The notes: a model not told the origin generated them from the letters alone. A DNA stretch of 64,000 nucleotides from Artocarpus heterophyllus (GCA_025403435.1 CM046343.1:30538930-30602929), one strand, 5' to 3'; shown: positions 11,400 to 24,517, numbered from the stretch's first letter. Numbers and translations are program-made.

Positions 11400-12560
11400 T
11401 ATACCCAGTAATTTTATATCTCAATAATATTCACATAAGAAAATTTAGAGTCTATCTTGATTCATGAATTTAGTTTACAGTGAACCACTAATGTAAAATT
11501 TGGTCAAGAGAGAAGAACTTAGTTTCTCTTTCTAGTCTTCCAGTTTTTTTAATTTATTTTCTATAGAGATAAGGAATACAGTTAATAAGATGAAGATATG
11601 ACTAGACTCTTATTATATAGATCCTCAATATGTGTCTTCTATCAAAACACACATTCTTTTATAGATGCAAACACGTCTCTTGATAAGAGTTACAACCCCT
11701 CAAAGCTAATAGAATTTTTAACATTCATATATATACTAAATATATATATATATATATATATATGATAAATAAGATAATTATAATAGGCCTTTACATTAAT
11801 TATATGAACTATAATTCTAACATTTTCTCATTTGGCTCATATGATACTCCTTTATCAGTTTAATAAGGTTATAATGTGTACAATAATATTTTGTTAAACC
11901 TTCTTAAAATTGGCTACTACATTATATCATAATTAAATAGAACATCTAAAACAAGTCATAATAGTTGTACATTACTAATTAGTCCCTCCGATGTTTTACA
12001 ACATTAGACATCCATTAAACATGATTCATAATTGAGAGATATGATAATAGTCCACTTTAATGTATTTGGTAAAACTATCTTATTAAACATTAATGTATAA
12101 CATTCTATATAAAAAGTAGAAAAGCATGATATATTAGGAACATAGTAAGTGAGTTCAAAGTCTTCTATCATTAAGATGAAATAATACATATTATATTAAT
12201 AATAATGACGTCCAATAACACATATTTCCAACACACTCAATAAATATTTTGGGTGATAATCCCTTGATAAAAAGATCTAAAACATAAGATTAGTGTTAAT
12301 TTGTTCAATTAACACTTTACGTTAATGATTAAGCACTTAATATCTATACAATTCGTACCGTCTGAATATTTGTCATACTTGACAAAAAAATCTCATCCGG
12401 AATTATCACAATAAATTTTCAACTGTCGATAACTTCAAGTCCTAAAACAAAATTTAACAATGGTAGACTGTTTCGCACTCTTTCGTCAAATTGCTTTTCC
12501 AACCAAAAGACATGTAATCGAATGTAGATGTCAATATATGCTAAAGGTTCTTGTATATAT
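11400..12560 (-). mobile_element. degenerate copia 3' end (RNase H remnant plus 3' LTR)
   Basis: On the minus strand, shifted frames between about 12411 and 12245 read YCDNSG, KYSDGTNCIDIKC, then DLFIKGLSPKIF, which resemble the RNase H end of copia pol (YCDN...; DPLTKGL.P). A purine-rich tract (AAATGAGAAAA) then leads into TGTTAGAATTATAG at 11822, the likely start of a 3' LTR extending left. A TATA-like CTATAAAAGAATG lies inside it. The left end is not defined. Frameshifts and stops show it is old. Confidence 0.55.
11739..11763. repeat. (AT)n microsatellite
   Basis: An uninterrupted run of alternating A and T lies inside the degenerate LTR region. Confidence 0.85.
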
Positions 12561-12889
12561 ACATACATATAATATATATATATATATATGTAAACTCATT
12601 ACCGAAAACAAAAAATAAAAAAGAATAATAAGTTCTGTTTGATATTGTTTTTCATTTTCTGTTGTGCTAGTTTTACCGCAAGAGCATTGCTATATATCAC
12701 AATCGAAGAGTCACAGTTATATATTTCTATGTGGTAATTCTGATTATTTTTCATCTTTAAAACTGTGATTTCAAATGTTCGTCACCATGGAAATCTTCAC
12801 TTTCGGCATCGAAAAACTAACAGAAAAAGGCTTAATAAACGAGTTAATTTCATTGTGACACTTAAACATGGCATACCAAATGAATAGAA
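12561..12889. other. intergenic, no gene seen
   Basis: AT-rich DNA with another short AT microsatellite near 12570-12590 and no coding similarity. Confidence 0.5.
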
Positions 12890-13702
12890 GAACCCTCCCT
12901 TAATCACTGCCAGTCCTCTGAATTGGAACCAGCATTTTACGGCTCGAGACCAGTATTCCTTCACCAGCTGCCTAAAAAGCGCCCCCTCATTGTTCATCAG
13001 CTTGCTTGGCTCATCATACTCCACCACTTTCCTATCAAATTCACAAGTTTAAGCACGTAACTTATTAGCCAAGAATAATAAAAAAAAAAAAGGGAAAAGA
13101 TTGTTCACAAGAGCTTAACACCATAAACCATTACAATTTGTAAGGGACAACAATCAGAAAAGCGAAATTGAGTCAAGTGTATAATTTCCCATTTAAGGAT
13201 TATAATTACATTCCTATTTTAGTGAGCACAGGGAAATGAAAGTGAATCAAATGATTGTTCACAAGAACTTCTGATATGGAACTTAACTAGCCATCACTAA
13301 GGCAAGCACTTTGGTGCAGTCCATGACAGTTGGGATTCTATGCGCCACAGTTATGACAGTGCAGTTTGCAAATTCTCTTCTTATGGTACTCTGCAGAATG
13401 GCATCGGTCGTCTCGTCCATCGATGCAGTGGCTTCATCGAGAACCAGTATTTGGCTTCTCTTCAACAAAACACGTCCAAGGCAGAATCATTGTCTCTGTC
13501 CCATGCTCCAATTTGTTCCCTACTCTACCACTCGTGTTCAAGATTTTTTAGTACTTTTCTGTTCTTGTGGACCTCTCATAAAAGAAATGAAAGGAAAAAA
13601 AAAGGCTATAATATTTCATGGAATTGTTGGTTTCTTACCTAGGGAATCTAGTCCTTTTTCTTTCTCTTGAATGGCCTCTCTCAACTGGCATTTCTCAAGA
13701 AC
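12890..13702 (-). pseudogene. ABCC-transporter pseudogene fragment (last three exons)
   Basis: This inverted copy matches the last three exons of the intact transporter at 17601-22710. Counterparts are exon 9 (13702-13639, the same 64 bp), exon 10 (13530-13292) and exon 11 (from 13031 leftwards). It keeps LDEATASMD and [14 protein letters not shown] of NBD2. It is dead: two in-frame stops lie in exon 10 (after VVE and after SMGQRQ), an indel sits at the exon end, and the exon-10 donor is GC instead of GT. Exons 1-8 are missing to the right of 13702, where unrelated sequence begins. Retained introns show it arose by DNA duplication, not retroposition. Confidence 0.9.
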
Positions 13703-15540
13703 CTGCTCATGGCATTAGCATCAGGAACTTCTCTTCTTTAGTAGGAAACAATAAAGGAATATAGCACATCGTTTGAAAACTTTATTAAAGCATCTCCAAT
13801 GCAACATCGAATTACTGTAACAATATCCGATTTTAGCATTTGAGTATGAAAACCACACTCAAATGATAATGCTGCTTTTAGTGCTAAATTTGACATGTAT
13901 GTACTGTACTTGGTGTCAACTTTGGTGCCAAGTATAACACATAACAAATTTTGATATTGGATTATTATCATCAGTTGATGCATTTAATTTTTCATTTAAT
14001 CATTACAAAATTGTCATTTTTATGCTAAATATGATACTGGCTTTGCGTTGTCTTGCAGATGGTCTTACCTCCTACATTTCGGCTTCAAACCGTGTGTCAC
14101 AATGAAACAGGAAGCTCGGATTTTTACCAGGGTGTAAAGTAAAACTACATGTTGACAAAAAGTTACGGACATCTTAATATCTTCCCTATAGGCCCGTTAT
14201 ATTCACAGGTTGCTTCTTTGTTTGTTCAGATTTTCAAACATCATCCCCATATTTGTTCCGATGATCTCCGGTAGAATGATTTGGGCTCCGTCATTCCTAA
14301 AATCGCTGTCAACTAATCTGCAAAGACATGTCGAAGCTTAGTCAAACAGTACTGAAGATATTTAAAATAGAGTAATGAGAAGAGAAACAAATTTTGTAGT
14401 ACTAATGAATGAGCTAGGCTCTCCTTTTTTTTCCTCTTTAAATGATTTATTTATAATTAGGTTAATAAAGATCTAATGATTGTTTCATCAATTATCTTAT
14501 CTTTGACACGTCATTATCTTTTTTTCAAATCTTGTGCCTTATGTTCTTTTCTCTTTTTGAAAAGGCTGAGGAAGAATTTTTTTATTCTTCTTTGTTGTCT
14601 TTTCTTGGGATTTTGCATGTAATGGGCCACAATGGTGCCCCTAATGCAAACACGTGCCCCGTCGCTTATGACTTCTTGAATTTTCAGAATAACATGGTCA
14701 CCTTGAGGTCTTACTCGAGGGAATACCCTAAGCGTTTGGAGTTCTTCGGCTTGGTCTATGATCACTATATTCCTTTGGTCGAGACATTGAATTAAATATC
14801 AACATTCCTTTAGATAAAAATGACACGTGTCATACTATTATTGGTCGAGAAAAAATCCCCAACATTCTTCAAACAAAATCTTTATGCAATTTACACCCAA
14901 AAGATCATTTTTCTTTTGGTGCTAAAATTGTTCAAAAGCTTGACACATTTCAAGTCAACAGATAATAGAATCAATAACTTCCTCTTAAAGGTGTAAAAAA
15001 AACAAAGCCAAATCACTCCAAATCATGTACACTTGTACATCAGGAATGGTTCAGCAAAAACAAATATATATGGGAGGATTTCAGCAAACAATCTTGAAGA
15101 CAAATCGACGTATGAATAGAAAAAGTTTTACTTGGTTAGGATTAATTAATCGTACAGAGTTTTTCTCACAGCTCACGAGTACAAGGAATTTTCCCAAGAA
15201 ACAAACAGCTATTTTTCTATCACCCAGTACAATGCCCAAACCCAGAAAACCAATAGCACAGTTCTCTCAACCTCTCTTTTAATGACAGAGTTTTTAATGA
15301 ATATAACAATTTTAAACACCAATAGAAGCAAGACACGTCATTAGTTGATAGATCAGTCTGCCTGCCACATATCAAGCTCAAGTCTTGCGCGTGGCTCTAA
15401 GAAAATAGTGAAAAGATAGCTAAGAGGATAGAAAAATAAGACAAAATTAGACTCAAAAGGCATTAGTATTTAGTGGTGTCCAACATATTAGATATCACAA
15501 GCATGTGATTCTCGCGTGGGAAAGCTGCTAGGTAAGACAC
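13703..15540. other. intergenic with unassigned sequence
   Basis: Around 13790-14040 lies a hairpin-rich stretch (GCATTTGAG...CTCAAATG) beginning AGCATCTCCAATGC, reminiscent of MITE ends, without a defined duplication. Open frames at 14514-14795 on both strands match nothing I recognise. The rest is AT-rich filler. Confidence 0.4.
14203..14317 (-). other. possible orphan terminal exon
   Basis: A canonical-looking acceptor (CTTTGCAG) precedes an open 38-codon stretch ending in TGA that reads LVDSDFRNDGAQIILPEIIG onward in one phase. I do not recognise the family. Adjacent upstream exons were not found, so it may be a relic of a lost gene or chance. Confidence 0.2.
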
Positions 15541-15545
15541 ATACT

Positions 15546-16458
15546 TGTTAGCAAATATTGCATGTAATATGAATAAAACCAACGAATTATAATTAAAAAT
15601 ATTACAAATCAGAAAAATAAGTATAATAAAACTTTCAACTGAACTAAATTAAAAATTGGACCAAAAAACGGTCGAGGCACGTGCAGCTCATACTTTTCTT
15701 AAAACATATTCGTCATCTCCGATTGTGCATTAAGATTTAACAGACGTCTGTTTTCTAGAATACAACAACTTACAATGAAATCTTATGCACTATCGGATTC
15801 CATCTACTACGAACTTGAAATGCGTCTTCCTCTATCACCAAAAACCGACTACAACAAAACTAGATAGAACTTGACAACAAAGAAAAATCTCTATGACTTT
15901 GTATGCAACTCATGTGTGTTCAAAGAAGAAGATGATGGCCTTATATATAGGCTAGTCATGGGGGTGTTACAAACCAAAATTAATGAGATTTAATTTCAGG
16001 TTTTATGAGTATAATGGCATGCATTTGGGTGTTACAACATGAGGTTTATGACCTCCATTAACCTCCACTAATGAGTAGGTTTAATTTTTGGTGTTACAAG
16101 CGTTTTATGGCACTAATTCATGGTGCCATTATCCGAGCACCGCCTCTCCCCTGAGCATGAAAGAGCCTATTTCGTACAACATCTTATTATCTAAACACAA
16201 AAGTGCAACCACATAAAAACCATATCAAGCTTTAATACCTAATGTGAGATTTCGCTTCTTTCCAACAAAATCCAAATGTCAATAGGCAGACTTTGAGCGT
16301 CAATTTTTTATTTACCCGATTATTATTTTACGCATATAAATATATGATTTCAATCTCTTCGAAACGGAGAAAACAAATCCGCCAAGACCCGTCACTTTTA
16401 CAAAGTGGGTCTTACTAAAAATTAGGCCTCAAAATAGTTATTAATCATTTTTCCAACA
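15546..16458 (-). mobile_element. solo LTR of a copia family related to the element at 24855-32156
   Basis: The unit is 913 bp, begins TGTTAGCAAATATT and ends TTTTCCAACA, and is flanked by perfect 5-bp duplications ATACT (15541-15545 and 16459-16463). Its reverse complement aligns over much of its length with the LTRs of the complete copia element, sharing for example AAGTCATAGAG, GTTGTAGTC and CACGTGCCTCGACC-type segments. No internal region is present, so it is the product of LTR-LTR recombination. Confidence 0.9.
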
Positions 16459-16463
16459 ATACT

Positions 16464-17549
16464 TGCATGTATTTAAATACATGATTATTCGGTTAAATTT
16501 TTGTTTCTATAATTCAAAAATAATTTACAATACCAGCTACCTGAATTTATTGTTTATATTGCTAAACTTTTCTTCTTGCTATAAACAAATGGAGCAACTT
16601 TACAAATAATATTCTTTGTATTATTTCAATAACCTGTTTTCGCTTCTAGTAACGTATTCAATGAGAACATAATTTTACATTACTGTTAAAACATGTTGTT
16701 TTAGTCATTGAATTAATTTTTAATAGTTTGATTTGTAATTATCTTTGACAAAAAACTACTTTCAATTATAAATCAAAGTGTTAAAAAAAATCTAATAATT
16801 AAAACAAAATGCCCTTATAATAATGCAAAATTACCATCTTCACCGCAGAGTTTCCCTGTATATTTGAAAGTTCATTCTCGTTATCAATTCCTCTCCTATA
16901 TTGCTTATTTATATTTCATTTAAAAAAAAAAACAGTAATAATGACTTGTGATATAGGCCTATAGCACGACACTCTACAAATAAACTGCAAATGCCACACA
17001 ACAATTTAATTAAAGTGGGTCCCACAATAGCATCAAAATCTTCCGAGTGGATCTCATAATAAGATACGAGGGGAGATTTACACAGTTTGTACTTTTGCAA
17101 TTGACAGTCATTAGTCTAGAGTGGAAAAGCTAACGTTTGTCGGCTTGTTTTATTCACGATGCTTTTCTCACTTTCTTATTTAAATAAAATTTTATATATC
17201 AACAATCACTATCAACACTAATCATTTACATTTTCTTCATACAAGACAAAAGAAATAAAAAAAAAAAAAACCATGTGAAGAACGACTCTCATTGAACTCA
17301 TTACAAAACCCAGAAAACAAGAAGAAAGCCAACAAAACGTATCATAATTTTAATACCAAAAAAAAGGTTATTAAATTTTTTCACAGACGAAGAACGACAA
17401 ATTAACCTCAAGAAATCAGCGTAAAAACATTATAAAAAAATAATAAAAGTTGACGAAGCAGAGGTCACACAATCTCAATGCCCATCTCCAAAGGACCACA
17501 TCTCAATGATTTTCTCCCTATCTTTTTCTCTTTCTCTCTCTCTATAATT
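16464..17549 (+). promoter_or_regulatory. upstream region of the ABCC transporter
   Basis: This is AT-rich DNA without coding. The last 60 bp before the uORF are CT-rich (TCTCTTTCTCTCTCTCT), typical of plant 5' UTRs. I see no certain TATA box or named element. Confidence 0.35.
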
Positions 17550-17579
17550 ATGGAGGCTTCACCTTCTTTCTCTCTCTAG
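17550..17579 (+). promoter_or_regulatory. short upstream ORF in the ABCC leader
   Basis: ATG 17550 opens a 9-codon frame (MEASPSFSL, then TAG) ending 21 bp before the main ATG at 17601. The main ATG has the strong context GCCGCCATG. If the transcript starts upstream, the uORF could lower translation; this is inference. Confidence 0.45.
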
Positions 17580-17600
17580 CCTTGGCTCTGCATTGCCGCC

Positions 17601-20600
17601 ATGAGCGAGAACCTCGCCGGCGAAGGAAAGGTGACGCCTTTCGCGGGGAGCGGATGGCTCAGTACGGTGACGTTTTGGTGGCTGAATCCGTTGATGAAGA
17701 AGGGGAAGAAGAAGGTTCTGGAAGAAGAGGATATTCCGAGGTTGAGAGAGGAAGATCGAGCAAGGACATTGTACGAGGAATTTACGGAGCAATTGAACCG
17801 GAGGAAGACGAGAGGATCGCCTGAAGATTCTCCTATTCTGTCGACGATCTTCTTCTGCCATCGGAAGGAGATTCTGGTTTCTGGAGTTTTCGCTCTGGTT
17901 AAGATTCTGACATTGGCCGTTAACCCTCTGTTCATCGCGGCTTTCATTAGGATTGTTGAGGGGAACACTTTGTTCAGACATGAAGGTTACGCATTGACTT
18001 TTGGTCTGTTCGTTTTGAAGATTCTGGAGTCGTTTTCGGAGAGGCAATGGTATTTCAGAACGCGGCTTATGGGGCTCCAAGTGAGGTCTTTACTTTCTGC
18101 ATTGATTTATCAGAAGCAATTGAAGATCTCTAATGTTGCGGAAATGACTCATTCTAATGGAGAGATAGTGAATTATGTTACTGTTGATGCATATAGAATT
18201 GGGGAATTTCCATTTTGGCTTCACCAGATATGGACCACATTCTTACAATTGTTGCTCGCATTGATTGTCATGTCCTTTTGTGTCGGGTTAGGGACGGTTT
18301 CGGCTTTGGCCGTACTTGTATTGACTCTGCTTGGAAGCTCTCCATTGGCCAAGTTGCAACATAAGTACCAGACAAAGTGCATGAAGGCTCAAAACAGAAG
18401 GCTTAAGGACTTATATGAAGCGCTTGCAAACATGAAGATTTTGAAGTTGTATTCCTGGGAGACACATTTTAAGAATGTCATTGAAAGATTACGAAACGAA
18501 GAACTCAAATGGATATGGGAATTGTCGTTGCAAAGGGGGTACTATATTGTGTTGTTCTGGTCATCTCCTTTACTTGTAGGAGTTGTTACTTTCTGGACAT
18601 GCTACTTGGTTGGATTCAAGCTCTCTGCTAGCAATGTTTTTACATTTCTAGCAACTTTGAGGATTGTTCAGGAGCCACTTAGGTTTATCCCTGATGTTTT
18701 CGGAGCTTTTGTAGAAGCAAAGATTTCTTTTGCCCGGATTGCAAAGTTCCTTGCAGCACCCGAGCTGGAGAACAGACACAAAAGGCAAGATTGTAATGGC
18801 CAAGAGTTTGATCCATCCATCTGCATTAGATCCTCCGAGATTTCATGGGACACTAATTCTTCAGTGGCAACATTAAGGAACATTAACTTAGTACTAAAAC
18901 AAGGAGAAAAGTTGGCCATTTGTGGAGAGGTTGGATCTGGCAAGTCAACCCTTTTAGCAGCAATTCTTGGAGAAGTACCCCACATCAACGGCGATGTAAG
19001 TAGTCCTTTTATTTCTTCTGTACAGTCCTTTTTTTAGCCATTACCTAGAAAAATTGTCTTAAAACTCTCATAAAAAGACAAAAATTGTCTTCTTAAAGAT
19101 GACACAGTGTAATAAATTATGCTAGGAATTAAAAAAAAAACTGTAAAGAACTTACCTTGAGCATTTTTAAGAACATACCTCTCGCTTGATGTACATTGAC
19201 TATATGATGCTTCGAAACCATTGTATTACAGGTTCATGCTTGTGGAAAGATAGCATATGTTTCTCAGTCTGCATGGATCCAAACGGGTACCATAAAAGAG
19301 AATATTCTTTTTGGGTCTGCCATGGATCCTTTTAGATACCAAGAAACACTTGAGAAGTGCTCCTTGGTTAAGGATCTGGAGATGCTTCCTTTTGGAGATC
19401 TCACTCAGATAGGCGAAAGAGGTGTCAATTTAAGTGGCGGACAAAAGCAACGTGTGCAACTTGCTCGTGCACTTTATCAAAACGCTGATATTTACCTCTT
19501 GGATGATCCCTTCAGTGCAGTTGATGCTCACACTGCAACTTGCCTATTTAATGTGATCATCTTCTTCCTCTTTAAGCAATCTTGAACAGTTTTGTCATTG
19601 TTTTCTTTCTCAATGGTAATGTGATTTCTTAGCAGGAATATGTCATGGGAGCTTTGTCAAGGAAAACAGTCCTGCTTGTGACACACCAAGTAGATTGCCT
19701 TCCGGTTTTCAATTCCATTTTGGTAATGCAACATCCGACTAATCTTCTTATTATCCTTGTTTTGATATTTTTAATTTAAAAGCTGTTTACAACAACCTTT
19801 TCCTTAGTTGTTTTTTTTCTTTTTTTGGACAGTTGATGTCTGGTGGGGAGACTCCAAAAGCAGCTAATTATGAAGAGTTGTTGGCTTCTTCTCAAGAATT
19901 TCAACAACTTGTCAATGCACACAATAACGCCACCTCTTCTGAGACTCATGTTGAGAATACTTTTTCCGAAAAAGACAAACTATCCCGGGATGGTGAGATA
20001 CAGAAAATTGATGATGAGGAGCAGTTAAAAGAATCCATGGGAGATCAATTGATTAAGCAAGAGGAGAGGGAAACAGAAGACGTTTGTTTTAAGCCTTACA
20101 TTCAGTACTTGAAGCAGGGAAAGGGATTTTTGTTCTTTTTCTTGGCAAACTTTTTCTACTTAATATTCGTAGTTGGGCAAATCATGCAGTTCTACATATT
20201 TGCTGCAAAACTTCAAGACTCTAGCATATCAAGATTAGTAATTTATGCAGTTTACTCCGTGATCACGAGTATCATGGCACTAACTTTGGTATTTAGATCA
20301 TTATCTCTTGCTGCTCTAGGATGTGGGGCGTCCAAATCTATTTTTTCTACTCTTCTGACCTCTCTCTTTAGAGCTCCTATGTCTTTTTATGATTCAACAC
20401 CTGTGGGAAGAATACTTAGTCGGGTATGTAAAAGTTTTCAATTTAAAACCCAATGCTCTGATTCATAATATCCAAGTGCTACTTAACATTTGAGTTTAAT
20501 CTTTTTAGGTATCTTCTGACATGAATATCATTGACCACGAAGTGCCCTTCAAGTTCATAACGACATGTGCAGGAACTATGAATATGTACACAACATTTGG

Positions 20601-22710
20601 ATTATTGGCTTCTCTTACCTGGCCAGTCGTGTTTGTGATTGTGCAAATAATTTATATGGCTATAATTCTGCAGGTACAACTCATAATGCCAATCTTGTTA
20701 TATTGTTCTTTTACACAAAAAAAAAACAGAGCCCTATTTTTTTTTTCTCCACTCTTTGGCCTTACAGATGGAAAACTCGAGAATGCCAATTTCCGTAATG
20801 CACTTGCATGCGTGTGGGTCCAAGGAATTGGTTTATTGCCAATAAGAGTTGTTTTGTGCATCATGAAACAGGCAGTAGTAACCCCTTAAAGTACGTGGTT
20901 AAAACTGATGTACTCATTTTGATTTCTCAAATGCTAATTTGGTTCTCGTTCTCATCTTAACAACTAGAACTACTATTTGGCTTCTGCGAAAGAGTTGATG
21001 CGAATAAATGGCACAACCAAGTCTTTCCTAGCAAGCAACCTCGCGGAATCAATTGCTGGAGCCATGACTATCAGAGCTTTTGAGGAGGAGGACAGATTCT
21101 TCTCAAAATACTTGGACCTAATTGATGAAAATGCTAGCCCTCATTTCCATAATTTCTCAGCAAATGAGTGGTTGATCCAACGACTGGAAACACTATGTGC
21201 CATTGTTCTCTCCACATTTGCTCTTTTTATAACTTTGCTTCCTTTGGAAGGTTCTGACGCCGGTAAGTAAACATCACTCTTGAATTATCCACAACATCCT
21301 AACAACCATAAAATCTTTGCTAGTGCTTGCAATTTTTTTTTTTTTAATTATCTTATTGGTTGCAAATTATCTTTTGGGCAGGTTTTGTGGGAATGGCATT
21401 GTCATATGGCTTCTCCTTGAATTTATTCTTTGTGATTTCTGTCCAGTTCCAGTGTCTGCTGGCAAATTCTATCGTTTCTGTCGAAAGGGTAGAACAATAC
21501 ATGCATATTCCAAGTGAAGCCTCAGAACTAACAGAAGGCAACAGACCTGCACAAAACTGGCCCGCTTTTGGCAAAGTGGAAATATCCAATTTGAAGGTTA
21601 ATGATTAGTGGCAAAAAGGGTATTTGCATTGATCATAAGTTTCAAAATTAAGAGATTTTAAGACTCATATTTAAATAACATCATGCAGGTAAGATATCGT
21701 CCAACCGCTCCACTAGTTCTTCGTGGAATAAGTTTTACAATTGAAGGAGGGCAAAAGATTGGTATTGTAGGCCGCACAGGAAGTGGAAAGACGACTCTTA
21801 TAAGCGTACTTTTTCGTCTTGTGGAGCCTACAGAAGGATGGATCCTAGTAGATGACCTTGACATCTGTACCATTGGGCTTCATGATTTGAGATCACGTTT
21901 TGGGATTATCCCACAGGATCCAACACTCTTTAATGGGTCCGTGAGATTCAATCTAGACCCCTTGTCGCAGCATACGGATCAAGAAATATGGGAGGTAATA
22001 AAGTTTCCAACTAAAGTGCAATATTTTTTCCACTGTCTCCTATGCCAACGGAGAGTAGTTTCACCTGATTGTATCACAAACAGGTTATTGAGAAATGTCA
22101 GTTGAGAGAGGCCATTCAAGAGAAAGAATATGGCCTAGACTCCCTAGGTAAGAAACCAAAAATTCCATCAATATCATGGTTTTTTTTTTTTTTAATAAGA
22201 GGTCCAGTAGAACAGAAAAGTGCTGAAAAATATTGAACACCAGTGGTAGAGGATGGAACAAACTGGAGCATGGGACAGAGACAACTATTTTGCCTTGGAC
22301 GTGCTTTGTTGAAGAGAAGCCGAATACTGGTTCTCGATGAAGCCACTGCATCGATGGACAATACAACAGATGCCATTCTGCAGAGAACCATAAGAAGAGA
22401 ATTTGCAGACTGCACTGTTATAACTGTGGCTCATAGAATCCCAACTGTCATGGACTGTAGCAAAGTGCTTGCCCTTTGTGATGGTTCGTAAAGTTTGTAC
22501 ATGCACAGCTCTATTTTCCGTTCGTCTTTTCTTTTCTTGGCCATTTTGCTAAATGCTTGACTTGAGATTGTGATAGGGAAATTGGTGGAGTTCGATGAGC
22601 CAAGCAAGCTGATGAATAATGAAGGGTCGCTTTTTGGGAAGCTGGTGAAGGAGTACTGGTCTCGAGCTGCAAGTGCTGGTGCTAGCATAGAGAGGAATGC
22701 TAGTGATTAA
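17601..22710 (+). CDS. ABC transporter C family (MRP) member, ABCC10-like, without TMD0
   Basis: ATP-driven exporter of the plant MRP subfamily, most like ABCC10, predicted at a vacuolar or plasma membrane. Eleven exons join in frame: 17601-18995, 19232-19552, 19636-19722, 19833-20423, 20509-20673, 20968-21262, 21382-21596, 21689-21994, 22084-22147, 22244-22483, 22577-22710, giving about 1270 residues. Order: a short N-terminus with the L0-type FWWLNPLM segment, TMD1, NBD1 (Walker [10 protein letters not shown] with Lys ~448, LSGGQ ~532-536, [12 protein letters not shown]), TMD2, then NBD2 (GRTGSGKTT with Lys ~1057, [17 protein letters not shown]). All splice sites are GT-AG. Family members are usually near 1480 residues with an N-terminal TMD0; here the ATG follows a leader-like CT-rich stretch and no TMD0 is encoded upstream. 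Substrate unknown. Confidence 0.93.
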
Positions 22711-24517
22711 GAGAAGCTTCTTGCCTCGTCGATGGGCCAGAATATTGGCCTCAACGTCTCGAGAAAGACTTACCTAACTCTATCTCTATCTATATCTATA
22801 AATAAGTTGCCAAACGACAACATATTAACTAAGGTCAAAGGTTTGGCAAATGAAATATAAGTTGCCAAATGACAAATCAACGGCAAGACGGTTTGTAATA
22901 CTAGCAGGCGACAACAATTCAGAATTAAACTTAAAAACGACAAATTTACACCAACAATTATTTGCATTTTCCATTAAGTACGCGTGCAAGTGCTAAACCT
23001 TCATTTTTTTTTTCGATGGGAATTCTTAAAATGTAAATTGTGTTCTAATTTGTTAGACATAAGGATTACATAACCGATGTGGGACCAACCATAAAGCCAA
23101 TATCCCAACAGGCAAGACCAGTTGTACAATTGTTAAGAAATGCACAAAATGATCTTTGTTAACTTATAAACTGCCCATTCATTGGAGAGTTTCTTTTGTT
23201 TGCGGAGGCAATCCGATTTTGTCGAATTTGGGCCACCAATTTTATCCATGGCCAAGGCCTCAAAGACTTTGCATAGCTAACTTAAACCCTTGAAGGGGCT
23301 TTATATGAAACTCGTTAAAAAAACAAGCACGTGTGTGTTAAGCATGTTAACCAAAAAAAAAAAAAACATTTCAAAAGAAAAAAAAAAAGTTTCAAAAGCA
23401 TAAAAGCCAAAAAATGTTTCGCCTAAAAAAATGTAATAAAGAGGAATAACAAAATATTTCAAGTTTTAAGCACCTTAAGAGCATCGAGCGAAACTCATTA
23501 TCTCTCTATATTGATGTTAAATATTTACAGCAGACACATCTCTCATCAAGTTCCTTGGCTTTTTGTAATTGACGCTCTGAAATTTAAAACTTGATGAATG
23601 TCTATAACTTAAACAAACATACTTATTAATGACAAAGCATAATACTCTAAAGCTAGGGTAGGTTGGAGCCACATTAGGCCGAGGGGGGCCGGCTACCCTA
23701 AGCCCGATGACTCCTTCCAATTATGCCCCGTTAAAAAAATGTTTTTGCTATTTTTTATTAGTTCTTTATGATATCTTATAAATTGCATTATGGAGTTAGA
23801 ATGTTTAAAATATATATAAGTTATATCCAAATTTACTTTAAAATATACTCTTATTTCAAACTAAAAACCCTAAAAATAGTACCATGAAAACTTATATTTC
23901 GGGACATTAAGATTTAAATAGTAAATTAAATTATATTACATGCATAGTTTAATTAAATGAAGAACAAAATAGATAAAATGAAGGCAAAAATGAGAACAAA
24001 ATTTTAAAAAACAATAATTACATTATAATTTTAGTTCAAAATTTTTGCTCTATTACGCCCTTTCGTCTCTCCTAAAAAAATTATCTTGCAGACCTTCAAC
24101 CAACAAAACCAATTCTTCTCATTTCTAGTAGCAAAAGATTTTAATTTTTGTCTTTAGAAATTAGATGGATTACAAGAATTAATGCACAAACTGACACCTC
24201 TATGCTGAACAACGTGTCAAAGTCAATATAATACCTAAAAATCTGGTAGTTGAAAAAGAATTAGCAAAGGGCAGTACGAGTTATCCACTATCATAAGAAA
24301 ACTATAACTTGCATGACCTTATCTTTAGGTGCTATTTCGATCACATTGTCTAGGATCTGTTTGTGCCGATTTGATATTAAGCTATTCGTAGCTCAAACTT
24401 GGCAGCAAGGGTCCAAATTTTTTGGAAAGAAATGAGAAATCTGCTTAATATAAGATTATATTTATGATTAAGATCATACCGCTGTTTATGGTTCTCGTTT
24501 ACATATTTGATTTAGTT
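22711..24517. other. intergenic downstream of the ABCC gene
   Basis: A 3' UTR probably covers the first 100-200 bp. Further on, poly-A stretches (23350-23390) and a short GC-rich patch at 23645-23705 (GGCCGAGGGGGGCCGGC) appear, without coding similarity. Confidence 0.4.

Noticed and set aside
14514..14795. Overlapping frames on both strands (83 and 87 codons)
   Set aside because: No domain or family is recognised and no splice context supports either.
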